From Sternotherus odoratus (taxonomy: Eukaryota; Chordata; Testudines; Kinosternidae): a stretch of 64,000 bases of DNA. Positions 13,340 through 25,420 of this stretch are shown piece after piece (within the stretch, counting starts at the first letter, position 1; each line of letters opens with the position of its first letter). A model generated the notes under the pieces. The model did not search any database. It saw only the letters and a list, made by a program, of their open reading frames with translations, and was not told where the DNA came from. The DNA lies in the NCBI GenBank assembly GCA_032164245.1, contig JAVMKO010000003.1, positions 35,897,390 through 35,961,389 on the forward strand. Direction: 5' to 3'. A program made the position numbers and the translations under genes.

Positions 13340-13700
13340 CAGACCTGACCACACTCAAGATTACATTAGACCAGGACTCAGGTCTGACCACAGTCAGGAC
13401 CACACTCCATACACTGGCAACCTCCAGGTTTGATGATTGCAACTCATATCTAGGAATATGCCACCCACCCTGATAGAACTCAGATTGTTGCAAAATACAG
13501 CAAGACATCTGTTTAGGAATACAGGTTGCTGAGAGACACCACGGAGCTTCTCTCTCTGCACTGGTTCCCCAGTGAATAAGATGTGCAGTTCAAGGTCTCA
13601 CCCTGATACACAAAGCCCTCTAACTATCTGAGAACTGGTCCTGCTACCTGAGAACTTGTTCTTCCTTCTGAGACCATGACTCCTGTTGGCCACTGTGTTC
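13340..13700 (+). pseudogene. Degenerate L2-type LINE reverse-transcriptase C-terminal remnant
   Basis: A broken plus-strand frame reads ...RFDDCNSYL..., then a stretch like LVQNAARHL, then an ALVPQ..RCAVQGLTLIHKAL segment. This is the order seen at the C-terminal end of L2-clade LINE ORF2. Multiple stops and frameshifts are present. The assignment rests on pattern memory only. Confidence 0.45.
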
Positions 13701-16380
13701 TACCATAACAATGAAACTCTTAACTAATTGAGGGAGGTGTGTTAATTGCAGGAAATAGAAGTTTCATAGGAACTGGATGTAGATTATAGAGCTCACTTCA
13801 GGAAGAAATAATATGACAATTGGCCTCATCATGATAAGAATTAAAAGCAAAACTTACCTTTCTAGCTTAGTTTTCCCACAGTACATTCTTCTCACACACA
13901 GGCCTATAACACACCCTCTCACCCACTCAAAGAGAAATAAACAGGCAAACTATAAACCTATACAATGATTACAGTTATAGACTGTAGAAAAATTATTTCT
14001 ATGTTTAAGTTCTTGGGAGGTACAAAGATACTAGTTACTCTATAAGTGACCCTATAAGTACATAGGCAGACAGAAGTTTCAAATTAATCTAGTTACTTTG
14101 ATTACTTTGTTTTACTTCTGTAGTATTAAAGCAAATTCAAAATTTGATGTTGTGTTAATCTAAAAATCTGTATTTTATTCAGATGAAAGATCATCTCTGT
14201 CATTTTTAATAATTTTATCCTATACTCTGTTTCCTAAACTACATTCTTTAAAATTCCTTTTAGGAGTATACGTTTCCAATTTCAACCAAGCTGTTACTAT
14301 TAAATATTTTGGACTAAAAAATACCATACAGGACAATGGTAGAAAATTGTTCCACGTATAATGTACAAACCATTTTTCACAGTTCTAATGAATATTATAT
14401 ATAAATGTCACAATTTAAGCAATAATAGATACTTGGTGTAATCCAGATGAAATTAAATTCAGCCTTATACTTTCACATGATAAGAATCAAATCCAGGTTC
14501 AGTGTGCTGTTGTACCCTAAGCAGGTGTAGATATACACACTTCAAAAGCAGCAGTGCTGTGTACCCCTATGCTGGTAACAACTGCCCTGGCACGCCCACC
14601 CATGTAGTGGTTATTCTGGTCTGAAGCACATATAATTTGAGCAAGGGTGGGGTAAATGTAGGGACCATAGCTGGGTTGGCAACTTGTGTACAATGTCCTT
14701 TGACCCAGGCCCCAGAACACTTCTTGTGGATTTGTGGAGGGGGGGTGGGCTGGAGGCAGACTAAGAACTGAGATAGTGTTCCATCTTCTGGGCATGGATT
14801 ATTTTCTAAGGCACCTGTGTACAATATACTGACAATATTCTCAGTGGGCCAAATCCTATTTTCCTTATTCAAAATTGTGTGATCAAGATGAACAGGATTT
14901 GGCCCTAAATGGTTAACCCTTCAAGTAGCATAACCGTAGTTCCAGTACACTTAGCTCATAGTTCCTAAATAACTTCATTTGCAAAATGAAAGCAGATCAT
15001 TGTTTATAGGGGGGTATCTGCTCATGAAAGAGAATTTTGCAAAAACAGACTACATTTTATCTACATCTAGTTTTGGAATTGATGTTCCAAAAGGAAAAAG
15101 AGTGAAATTACATTTTTCCATGACACAATTTTCTCCCAAACACAATTTGACACCAAAATGATTATTTATTTGTATTTTTAGTTATTTACCACTTAGATAC
15201 TACTACGATGATGAATGTTTTAGAAATACCAAGTAGACCTCTAAAGTGAGTGCATAGATGCCTATGTGTTATATGCATCGGCACAGATGCTGAACACCCA
15301 CTTTTAACGAAAGGATAACTGCCATCTTTACAGATAATTATTGTAGCAGACAAAAAGATTTTACGAAGGGCCACTTAGATGGTTTCATGTGGAATGTGTG
15401 TCCAGGATCTTATATGAGAAAAGCAAAATAATCAAATAATGTTACTGCTGATTGAAGGGGGAAAGAACAACATATTTATGTTAAAATGAAATTATACTCA
15501 GTTTTACATTATGTTGGATTAAATCACTATAAATCTGAGTTATTATTTATTTTAAATATACAATATAAAGTGTAAATGTAATTGTATTTAAATTAAATTA
15601 GCCAAAATAAATGATATACAATACTGACACAGTGATAACGCTACTGTAATAAGATTTCTGACTGTAAGTCAGTACAATGCAGTATATCCTAATAATGCAT
15701 AATACTCAAAAATAGAATGTGGGGATTAGGAATTACTTAAGATGTAGTCATGATCCTTAACTATATTAGACCAAATGGAAAACCGGACTGTGCAAAACTC
15801 AGTTTAATCCCAGTTGACTGGGTGATTTCACTTTTCTGTAACTTAATATCTGACACAATATCATGTTAATTGCCAATGCTTAATATATAACTGTACTTGC
15901 CAAAGAATGCTCAGGTTATGAGAGTGCTGCAAATGCTTGGTTGAAGAATGCCTGCATTGGCAGATAGTTTGAAAGGATTCCCTTTGTGACTGGGGTAAAG
16001 CACTTGGGTGACCAGTAAACATTGCTTTCTGGTTGACTTTGCTGTCTAATGGATACTGCCCCCTAGAGGTGTTCATTGTGTTTAGAGAAAACTGTATGAA
16101 AGCTGTATGAATCTGAGTGTTGGTTTTTTTCAGTTTTTAGTGAGTTCTTATGTAATCATTTCGTTCATTTAATTGTTTATTTCTTCCCAGATGAAGGGTG
16201 TATAAATCTTTATTAACAACAGGATCTTTAGATGTCAATTCTAGGCACATTGCAGAGGAAATTGGGTGTGCATGTTCCATTGGCAATGAAAATTAGCAGC
16301 AGTTGCATGTTTAATTTCCCAAGCATAGTGATGCAATCAAGATAGCTTAGATTAGAGAGTGAAGTATTTGTGGAGCATTA

Positions 16381-16446
16381 GGATGAAATCCAGGCCCCAC
16401 TGAAGGCTATGGCAATACTTCTTCCACAGGGCCAAGATTTCACCCT
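16381..16446. repeat. 66 bp palindromic element
   Basis: GGATGAAATCCAGGCCCC on the left and GGGCCAAGATTTCACCCT on the right form an inverted repeat. Partial relatives occur at 7025, 23771 and 19219. Confidence 0.65.
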
Positions 16447-16489
16447 AAGGTCTTTGGCAAAATGCAATAAAAAGGTCACATTATAAAAA

Positions 16490-16614
16490 GAGCTGTGTTC
16501 GAGGCAGCACAAGGAGCTGTGTCAGGAATGATCTAGTTATTACTTAGTCCTTGAGTGCAGTGGACTGGACTAGAGGATCTGTTGAGGTCCTTTCCAATCC
16601 TACACTTCCATGAT
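16490..16614 (+). repeat. CR1 LINE 3' tail
   Basis: GGAGCTGTGTCAGGAATG, then GTGCAGTGGACTGGACTAG and GAGGTCCTTTCCAATCC, match the 3' UTR of CR1 in plus orientation, with moderate decay. Confidence 0.8.
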
Positions 16615-17923
16615 GTACAAAGGTAAGGCCAGGAAAAGCTTAGTTTTGGGGATACTGTGTCTGTGACTGGGAATGGAGGCATCAAAACATCCCATCATTA
16701 ATAGTCTGAGAAACCTATTCCATTTCAAGCCAGAGTTTTACCTTCCAACTCACTCTTCCCCACCCATATTGGGCCAAATCCTGCAGCCTTTACTCAGTCC
16801 TTATTCCTTCATCCAATGGGAATTTGTTGGATGAGCAGAAAAGATGATTTTTGTATCCACTCTGCTTTTGAACCCAGCAGCCCTGGCTGGCTACAACAGT
16901 ACGGTAGTTCTGCTTCCTGGGGGTCTCCATATGGTGGTTGATATGGGACCTCTAGGGTGGGTTTCATTTACAGCACAGAAAATAGTCTTGTGGTATAATC
17001 TTGTGTGTTCCTCTTCCTCTGCAGGAAGTTGGGTCTTCCCCTTCCACCTCTGCTGACCTTGTACACCGCAAAGTCCCCATGCAGGGATTTCCAGTGAGTA
17101 TGTAACAGAGGTGGAATCTCCCCTTCTGCAGGTGTGGGCTTCCTTGTGTGTGTGGAGTGGGGTGGAGAAGCTTGGTGCCCCAAGCAAGGTCCTCAGGACT
17201 GGCCCATAACGGACAGATAAGTTTCTGTATTTGTGCAGTTTGGCTCTTGAAATCCCTGTCACAGATTTCCCTATAAAAATTAAATGTCTACATCATAAAA
17301 CATGGGAACTTCCTTTCTCATTTCTAATAGAGTTCTGAGGACTTGTTTGGATATCACTACCCGGAGCGGAAATATATATATATTTCATACTTGATATGTG
17401 CAATAAATTGTCATTAAATATCTTTTGCCATATATAAAAGCTATAAGGAGAACAAAACTGACCAAGTCTATGATGTCATGGCATATTACTAATATATGAA
17501 GATTTATTAATAATAATCCTTGGCTGTTCCCTAGTACCTCTTATCCCAAGGTCTCAAAGCACTTTAAAAACATTAATTGATTATTATCCCCATTTTACAG
17601 TTGAAGAAACTGAGGAAGAGAGAAGTTAAGTGATTTGCCAAAAGTAACACAGCAAGTCAGTGGCAAAGCTAGGGATAGGACTGAGTCCCTGTTCTAACTT
17701 GGGCACATTATATTCCCACTGAGTAAATTCACTGTATCTTAAAGATGTTGTTTCACACTATGTATTTTAAAGATTATGAAAATTGTCCAGTTTTGTAACA
17801 TTAAAATTTTTACAATGGCAATTTCCCGCCCCCACATAAGCAGAGAAGGCTACTTAAAGGGTTAACTACACAGCTGTGTAAATACATTTTGTATGTATTC
17901 TTTCTGAAACCTAATTATAATGT
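16615..17923. other. KLHL31 3' flank / probable 3' UTR
   Basis: This lies immediately downstream of the KLHL31 stop on the minus strand, so part of it is probably its 3' UTR. A MIR-like SINE in minus orientation is at 17503-17700 (TTATCCCCATTTTACAG, then GAAACTGAGG and AGTCAGTGGCAAAGC). Open frames at 16844-17262 look random. Confidence 0.5.
17503..17700 (-). repeat. MIR-like SINE
   Basis: In plus reading it shows the reverse complement of the SINE core: CATTTTACAG, AAACTGAGG, AAGTGATTTGCC and CAGTGGCAAAGC. The tRNA-derived end is to the right and partly lost. Confidence 0.7.
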
Positions 17924-18656
17924 TTAAATACTGACTGGCACAGAAGATACTGAGCTAGCCCTGGATTCCCTTGTTTTGTTATTGGGCATGGCAATGCTAC
18001 AACAAGATACTCCTACTGTGGCTTCAGGCAACTCATCTTCCTCAGTCCATTCATTAAGATCTGGATTATAGCACTGAATGCACTTCTTATATTTCTTTTC
18101 TATTTCATTCCAGCCACCCACCAAGTAAATTTTCCCATTAAGAGTGGAAGCCCCTGCAGTGCTCACTCCAGTTGGCAGAGGAGCAGCATAGTTCCACTGG
18201 CCAGCATAGGGATTGTAGCACTCCACAGGGAGGACATCAATCCTTTCACCCCGACCTCCCAGTTGGGACCCACCCATGATATAGACTCTCTCCCCAAGGG
18301 AAACAGCACAGTGCCATCCTCTTGGAGTGCTAAGGGTGGACTTATCCTGCCAGCTATCACTGCTGGGGTCATACATACACACAGAGCGGGAGTAAGCATT
18401 ATTTATGTAACCTCCTGTGACCAGGATTCTACCATCTATGACTGCACTGGCATGGCAGCACCTTGCTACCTCCAGTGGTGCCTTCATTTGCCACTGGTTA
18501 ACTGCAGGCACATAGCATTCAACTGAGGATAGACACCCTTCAGAGTTGCGGCCACCCACTGCAAAAAGGAGGCCATTGAATACATTCAGGCTAAAATGAG
18601 TGCGCTTCTGATTCATGTTGGACAGGTGAATCCATGTGTTGAAGCGAGGATCGTAT
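17924..18656 (-). CDS. KLHL31: KLHL31 last coding exon: remaining Kelch repeats and C-terminus
   Basis: This exon completes codon 391 (Arg) and encodes residues 392-634, ending at the stop codon at 17924-17926. It opens with [15 protein letters not shown] and carries the remaining Kelch repeats, visible as paired glycines: [30 protein letters not shown] and [10 protein letters not shown]. Conserved Trp/Tyr positions close the blades. The tail ends in [15 protein letters not shown], the serine-rich end typical of KLHL31. The apparent reading frame continues upstream into the intron to a Met at 18691, but the acceptor TTGCAG at 18657 gives the exact in-frame join, so that Met is not used. No frameshift or premature stop is seen. 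Confidence 0.95.
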
Positions 18657-21518
18657 CTGCAAGCATTAAGAAAAGAGAATAACTGATGCAATCCAAATAC
18701 TCAAATATTTCTATGGGAAGGCCTACAACGCCACATCTGCAACTCTATAGTTAAAACTGTGGGGCTTGTAAATCACTGTTTAATTTTTATTGTCTGGCTA
18801 TTACAATTCACTTGAACTGAAAGTTGGAGTTTTTGCTAAAATTTAGTAAACATAGGTTTCGTTCTTTAACAGGTGAGAAATGTATCTTTGTAAATTCAAA
18901 AATAGTTTTGTTAATAAAATCTGGCATGTATTTAGCACATAATTTGACCTAATTACCTTCAGTAATTTGATTTTTTTTAAATCAACCTCCTAAGAACCTT
19001 GGACAGTGACTATTGTGCCTGTATGGTATTAATTTCAAATACAATTTTCTATTTTTTATAATTTAAATTCAAATGTCTTGTAATATGCATCTCAAGATTT
19101 TACAGGACCAGTCTTTAAAAATGACATAATGGCTCCTTTATAATAAATACAATGATGTATTTATTAAATTTGGTCTCATAATATATTCTGTACTGTACCT
19201 GGCCATATGTTCTTTTAAAGCCCAGTATTGCTGCCATTGAAGTTAATAGGAATCTTGCCAAACACTCCAATATTGGGCCTTTTCGTAGTAATAATTAAGA
19301 ATTCATATGGCACTTTGTAAGTATTTCTATCTTCAAAGCACTATACAAGCATTTTTAAATGTATATTTGTTGTGTCAGTAAAAAGATGCCTTTTAAATAT
19401 TTAGGACTAACTTGGCAACTACCTATTAATGCAAAAAATCCTTACTCAGAGAAAGTTTCATTAATTTCATTGGGACTGTTAGTATCTGTAAGAATTTTCA
19501 GGATCAGGTCATTATACAAAAGAGTTTTTAAGGTGCATTATATCAAACATACAAACAAGTATTCAAAAATGATCAAGCATCTGATGAATACACTAAAACA
19601 CTAAAGGTCATAAACTAACTTTGATCTGCAATGCAAATCCTGTGGATATCAGTGATCATGGTACATGCTCAGACACAGAGAGATAGGGGGTATGTATAAT
19701 CGTAGGCTCATGATGCAGATGAGAAAAAGCAAGGTATTTCAAAGCTAAGGCTGATAATCTGTTTTATACTCATGATGTTGTACTTAATTTTCCATTACAG
19801 GAGAAAACAAGGAAGAGTTTTAGTTTCTGAGGGCTGCTTTCACATTATGAAAAAGCTCTGAATAACATTTAATTTATTATTTATTCTGCATATTAATACG
19901 TATGATATTTTAGGTATTTTCCTTTCATTGCTATTCATTTTAAATAAGATTTACATGAAACTAGGATCTTTATTTTTTTTAACACCTCAACTGGTTCCAC
20001 AGGTCAGTGCCTGCCGGAAGTTACATTCTTGGTTTAAAACATTAAGCATCTGCACAGCAATCAATTCTGAGATCACAAATAGAAGACTACAACTTCGTTG
20101 AAAGGATAAGAGGTGAAGCAGATAAATTTCTAGGCCCATATGTTCCTGTCTTCAGAGGGTACAGAGACTAGCAGATGGGTAGAACTCACATACAAAAGGA
20201 GCTGGGGACAAACTCTTGGAAGGGAAATATAAATAATAAGAGTTAGCTCTTGTCTGACATTTTATATCCATATCTCGGAAAGCAATTACAAATGCAGAGA
20301 AGTGAAGTGACTTGCTCAAGGTCAATGGCAGAGCTAGGAATAGAATTCAGGTTGGGTCACACAGACCCCTGTGACTATGTGATATCATTCCAGCACTCTG
20401 TTTAATTACCACCATGCAGTCCACATAAAATAACCTGTAGGCTGAGTTCTGCTGCATAGAGGTGAGGCAGGGCCTGAAATAAGGGGGGGGGGGGAGTAGC
20501 TGGGGGACCATCTCCTCTATGTAATGTTTTGCTCTAGCGAATTGGCATAAATGACTAAACCGACCAACCAAACAACAGAGGAAGTTAGTGCTGCATTAGT
20601 TCTCCCTGTACACTCACTGACCACCCTTTGAAGAGGGGTTATTTGGGCATTCCTGCTGGGGGCTGTCCTCAACAGCAGCAGAGTAACAGCTGTGTGTACT
20701 GGGAAGCTGCCCAAAGAGAGGCATACAATTTATGCTTATATATTATTATTAGTGTATTAGATATATACTGAGATCCATGAGTTTTCCCATTTCTGGACCA
20801 TTTCTGGGGCTATAATATGCCATTGATTTTTAGGCAGAACACTTTTAAAATCAGTAGAACATTCCCCATAAAAATAATTTGACCCCAGGCCTCTAGATCG
20901 AGATCTCTGTGTTCTATATTACTGCCACTCATGCAGTTCTAGGGGGGACAATGCACTGGAACTGCAGTCCTTCGGAAACTATGCAACATTTTGTGTGTTT
21001 GACCCAGATGGGAACAACGTAGCATTTAAGAAACAAAGATATTACTTCTAAACCTATGTCATTAGAAATAAAGACCAAAATAAATGAAATATAGAAAAAA
21101 AGGTTGGGGGGGGGGGGAAGGAATCACATTTCTAAAAAAAATGTTCTTCAAAGTTTTCCACAAGGCATCAATAGCTCTTGAACTTGAAGAATTCTTGCCT
21201 TGTTTGGTCTGCCACAACATAAATGCTACTTACAATTTTCCTGTGTTTTAATATTTAAATAGCCATTATTCATTTAATTTTGGCTTGAGGTAGATTTTCT
21301 ATTTTGAAGGTGGTGTTCTTTATACATTTGTGATTATAGATGTATTTTGCATGACTTTAGTTGTACGTCTGTAATAGCTACAATTTTAAATATCTAAGAA
21401 CATCCTTTTTCTTCGGCTAATAATCTTATCTGGTTTTGCTAAGTTTCGCACTCAAACTTAGATTTGCTCCTGCACAATATGCAATCTACCTCTCCTTCCC
21501 TTATAAATAATCATTTAC
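18657..21518 (-). other. KLHL31: KLHL31 intron between the two coding exons
   Basis: This AT-rich intron has standard GT...AG ends. I see a short palindromic element at 19219-19280 (CCCAGTATTG ... CAATATTGGG), a MIR-like SINE remnant at 20215-20350, and homopolymer G runs at about 20484-20494 and 21104-21117. No second gene is apparent; the open frames inside it are short and show no family features. Confidence 0.85.
20215..20350 (-). repeat. MIR-like SINE fragment
   Basis: GAAGTGAAGTGACTTGCTCA, then AGGTCAATGGCAGAGCTAGG, form the conserved SINE core in minus orientation, more decayed at the left. Confidence 0.6.
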
Positions 21519-22690
21519 CTGCAGAAATTGCTGACAGCATGCTTGGCCTGGTTCCTGGCATCATTCTGGTCTTCACCACCAGCCACATAGAGAAATCCAT
21601 CCATCACAGTCACACACTGATTAAAACTTTTAGCAGGCATTTCAGTAAGCTTCTTCCATCCATTATCAGGATCTCTGTATAAGATGTCTCTGCTAAGGGA
21701 CTTCTCTGTTAATGCTGGGCGTCCCCCAACAGTAACTAGGACTCTGAAACCTCCACGAATCCTTGTTCTTCTAGACTGCAGTGTATTCTGGTTATATGGA
21801 AGCAAGTGATAGTTCATGGCATCCACTAGAAGTCGGTGGCAGTCTGTGTCTTGCATCATTCTTGGTACAGTTTGAACATAATTGACCAAATCTTGAGCAG
21901 ACATGGTACCAAAACGAATGTTGCCCAAGAGATCTGCAGCATACTTTGCTCTTTTTGGGTCAAATTCCAGCCATTTTATTGCTATTTGGAATGCAGCAAT
22001 TTCAGAAGGCAACTGCAAGTCATCATCTGCAAGGAGTTCATTGATTTGATCAAAAGTAAGTTTTAAGAACTGATCTGTTTCTGAAAACTCAATGAAGTTG
22101 TCTCTAATGAATTTCTGTGCTGCTTCCTTGGTGTTTTTTAGTCCATATGTCTCTGCAATATTGGCAATATACATACAGTTCTCAACATTGATTTCTTGCA
22201 TCAAAAAATCAGAGCACATCTTTACAAGGGTGTGAATCTGAAGATAGACTGCCGTAGAAATGATACTACCTATTGTGTAGAGTGAAAGGGTTAGCTTTCC
22301 AGTGTATGCATAGGTGATAACAGTGGCTAGACCCAATGGGGATACATCATTGAGATCCACTCTTTGGGTAGATGGATCTTTCTTTAAGATGTTATGAAAG
22401 TAGTCGCTGCATGAAGCCATCACCACCTTGTGAACATTGAAGGATTTAGTTTTGGTACCAATAATTAAGTCACAAAGAAAATTTTCCTGCCTCATTCTAC
22501 TTAGCCCTTCCAAGAGATTTGGGCTATAAGAAGAATCAGAAACCTCAGCTGAGATGCAGCTGAAACCATTCCCTCCATCTAAGAAACAATTCAAGCCATT
22601 TAGTTTACTTAGGGGGCCATCCTCCACGATTATAGTCATCTCATTGATATCGCCTTTGTTCTTTTTGACATTCTTCTTTTTAGGCGCCAT
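21519..22690 (-). CDS. KLHL31: KLHL31 first coding exon: BTB, BACK and first Kelch repeats
   Basis: Kelch-like protein 31 is a BTB-BACK-Kelch protein known from skeletal and cardiac muscle, with a role in sarcomere maintenance, and is thought to act as a substrate adaptor for Cul3 ubiquitin ligase. This exon encodes residues 1-390 plus two bases of codon 391. It has a lysine-rich N-terminus ([16 protein letters not shown]), a BTB domain at about residues 68-165 ([11 protein letters not shown], then [12 protein letters not shown]), a BACK domain at about 175-280, and the start of the Kelch propeller from about 315 (VTVGGRP, then [14 protein letters not shown]). The ATG at 22688-22690 follows an acceptor 32 bases upstream, and the MAPKKK start is typical of the family. 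The frame is intact with no stops. It ends at the donor AG|GTAAAT. From memory the sequence is very close to mammalian KLHL31, so the assignment is firm. Confidence 0.95.
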
Positions 22691-22959
22691 GACTGCAATG
22701 GAATATCACAGCCAAGAGCTTGCTGAAAAATACAATGATAAAGTTTAGAGTTACATTTCAATTATAAGTAGTTAACATCTGACTGATGACCCAACAGAGT
22801 TCAAAATTGATTGATAACGGACCACTGTAAGAACAGAACAAAAAGTAATAATATCTTATACTACTGCCTTAAAACAGTGTGTTTTACTGGACTGCATTGG
22901 AGTGTGATTGCCAATAATAAATACTGAATATGATTCTTCTGGAATTATAGTTATACAGC

Positions 22960-23005
22960 AAGAATGCATTTAAAATTAACTCTTGTTAATTTTAAATGCA
23001 TTCTT
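22960..23005. repeat. Perfect 21 bp inverted repeat with 4-base loop
   Basis: The arms at 22960-22980 (AAGAATGCATTT...) and 22985-23005 are exact reverse complements over 21 bases, separated by TCTT. It sits 270 bases upstream of the KLHL31 start codon, in the 5' intron. It may be a tiny foldback element or a hairpin mutation product. Confidence 0.85.
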
Positions 23006-23385
23006 AACATTCATAACAAGATCACAAAAATCCAGTTTCTCCAAGAATTAGTTTAGAATGCAAATTCAGTGGAATTGCAAGATATCCCTAAATCTAAATT
23101 TAGAATAGTTTCTATTTCTCAGAAGTAAAATGAGTTTGGCTAAGTATAAACTTTTAAAATAGAATAATATTTTAAAGTCAGGACCAGACCTATACTTTTT
23201 TTTAGACAAAAACACAAAGATATAGGAGCTGATTCTGTTCTTGCTTTCAAAATTGCTATTCCCAATGTACAGTGGTGTAAACGAGTTCAGAATCTGACAG
23301 AGGGAAATTAAAAATGTGGAAAGTTTTCCACAAATAAAGCGTATGAAACATATTGGGAGAAAGCATATTTTAGTCATGGTTTTCT

Positions 23386-23395
23386 CTATTTTTAG
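23386..23395 (+). promoter_or_regulatory. MEF2-type box in KLHL31 5' intron
   Basis: CTATTTTTAG matches the MEF2 consensus YTAWWWWTAR exactly. KLHL31 is a muscle gene and the site lies about 0.7 kb upstream of its start codon. Such A/T boxes occur by chance in AT-rich DNA, so this is only a candidate. Confidence 0.2.
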
Positions 23396-25169
23396 ACTGA
23401 GGGTCTGAGCCTGACCATTTTCAGGATTGGGACTGTAGATTTATCAGGTTTATGGAATACTATTTCCATTTCATTCAGAAATGCCCTTCTATGTATAATT
23501 TTCTTCACAAGCATTCCCATATTTATATCATACAGTCCATAAGTTAAAATTATGGTTTCCATAGTTTCTACATCAATTATTTTTTAATTGAGGGTATTTC
23601 TGGGGGTGGGGGGGGGAAGCCTAACTTTGTTTTGTAAAAGAATGTGTACAAATTGATACAGACTTAGCAACAGGTTTTAGCTTTAGGAAGCCATTTCTGA
23701 GGGTGTGAATAGAATCCTCACTTTTATGTAATAACGTTAGATTAATTGTTTAAATTATGCATATAAACTATGGGCAAATTCCTGCTCCCACTGAAGTCAG
23801 TGGCCAAACTCCTGTTGAATTCAGTGGAAGAAGGCCCTGTGTGTTCTTCATAAGCAAATACATGTTAAAGAAAGGTCCAGGTCTTGAATAATACATCAAT
23901 GAAATGAGTCATTGACACTAATCAAATACAGCAGTATACCTACGATACACTAATTTCTTAAATTCTGACACAATTTCCTCAAATTCTGATCCTAACCCTC
24001 TAGACAAGGACAGAACATGGAGGAATGCTATGTAATGATAAAATAAGCAGTGGTATCATTTACTAGATTTTTTTTATATAATTAATCCTCTCCAGCAATA
24101 TTTCCTTGTAAAATCTCATCACATTCAACTTCCTCAAAGCATGCAGCTTATAATAAGTCATCATTTTAATTATAGAAAGGAATGGTTAGTTCCGCTGTAA
24201 GAACCAGGCTTTTTTTTCCCCCCCTGCTGGGTGATGACTGTGTCCAGTGCAAGAGAGGCCCATGTGTGCCGAAAACGTCAGTGTCTCAGTGTCACTGCAT
24301 GCCAGAATGAGCTGAGATTCCAAAATGTCTCCTTGCCAAAGAGGTGGGTCAGCTGCTCCCCTTCTCCCTGCCCACCCCGGCTACATTCCAAGAGCTGCAT
24401 CTGTTGAAACCTATCAGAGTCAGTTCCAGGAATAGTAACACTCCCACAGCAGCTTGCCATTTTAAGACAGGTTCAATTTAAGGTGTATTTGCCACTTTGG
24501 ACCCACTTGATTGTTTCAAATGACAGTTAGCAACCTATTTAAACTACAGAAAGTCCAATATATATTTCACTGCTACAGACTGAAAAAGAGACCAAACTTT
24601 GGATGTGTTTACATATTCTATTCACAAACTTTATAGATGGCTTGATAATATTACCTTGGCAAGCATAACTGTGGATTTAAATATTTACAGAAATACTTAA
24701 AACTTTATAAACTTTAACACATGCACCATCTGTTCATCGAAACAAGAATTAATTTTAGATCCAATAATTTTAAATGTTGTTTGTTATAAAAAATAATTAT
24801 CCAAAGTTTTCCTTACCATATACTTTTCTATCAATAGAAATTTAATGAGCTAGTTTAGTATTTGATAAGCAGCCAATGAGTTAAATACAAAAGCCTTTGA
24901 AGGAAAAGCAAAAGCAAAGAAACATATCAACCAACACACCATGAAAATATCCAATTTTATTTTTTAAGTTTTGCAAGCCTCGGGTGATTTGGTTTTTTAC
25001 AGACTTTTGCCTTTCCATGGATAGAGGAGGTCATGTTGATTTCAGCTGAGGAATAATTAATGACAAAGGACATTCCAGGTCCAAAAATGTGCTAGATACA
25101 GGGGGAAAAAACCTATCCTAGAAACATGATGAATATGACCAGCAACTGCAGCAGCAGAACCAACCTTAC

Positions 25170-25420
25170 CTTCCTCAGCAATGCACTGTCTACAGCTGTC
25201 CAACCAGGTGTCAGTAGGAATGTCTGTTCCTAGGAAGAATGAGAAGAGAGAGAATGAGAAAGAGAGAAAGAGATCAGAGGCCACCTGACAAGTCCCAGCA
25301 ATTGCTGTCACAGTGAATAAAAGAGGCTGGTGTCTGCGCTCTGGGGCCCTTTAAAGTGACCCCTCCTCCTCGTCTCTCTCTGCCATCCAGGGCGGTTAGG
25401 TTTCCTTTGCTTGCCTGACT
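25170..25420 (-). promoter_or_regulatory. KLHL31: Candidate KLHL31 promoter and untranslated first exon
   Basis: On the minus strand a TATA-like TTTAAA lies at 25350-25355 in a locally GC-rich patch. About 150 bases downstream of the expected start (near 25320) comes a strong donor, GAAG|GTAAGG, at 25170/25169. Two E-boxes, CAGCTG (25193-25198) and CAGGTG (25205-25210), are 6 bases apart within the putative exon. They would suit myogenic bHLH factors, in line with muscle expression of KLHL31. No transcript evidence is available here, so the start and exon are inferred from signals alone. Confidence 0.35.

Larger units (their letters stand above)
11801..16489. other. AT-rich intergenic DNA downstream of KLHL31
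   Basis: No gene is visible. It holds a palindromic element at about 12952-13070, an L2-like remnant at about 13340-13700, and a 66-base palindromic element at 16381-16446. The rest is AT-rich, with no coding signal. Confidence 0.5.
17924..22722 (-). other. KLHL31: KLHL31 gene body: two coding exons plus intron
   Basis: The gene is read leftward. The first coding exon (22690-21519) and the last coding exon (18656-17924) join across a 2.86 kb intron. The donor is AG|GTAAAT at 21518 and the acceptor is TTGCAG at 18657. The join restores an arginine codon and gives 634 codons plus a stop, which is the length I recall for vertebrate KLHL31. A further acceptor (TTTTTCAG) at 22723 shows that 32 bases of 5' UTR precede the start codon, so at least one untranslated exon lies upstream. 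The 3' UTR continues below 17924; its end is not certain (a TTTATT, the complement of AATAAA, lies at 17503 but falls inside a SINE). Confidence 0.93.
22723..25169 (-). other. KLHL31: Probable KLHL31 5' intron
   Basis: An acceptor at 22723 opens the coding exon, and a good donor (GAAG|GTAAGG on the minus strand) sits at 25169, so this 2.4 kb stretch is probably the intron behind an untranslated first exon. It contains a perfect 21 bp inverted repeat (22960-23005), a MEF2-type box (23386-23395) and a short palindromic repeat (23771-23838). The acceptor is clear; the choice of donor is inference. Confidence 0.4.

Noticed and set aside
18657..18691. Alternative start Met for the KLHL31 second exon
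   Set aside because: It lies in the intron upstream of the acceptor TTGCAG; the splice join to the first coding exon explains the frame fully.
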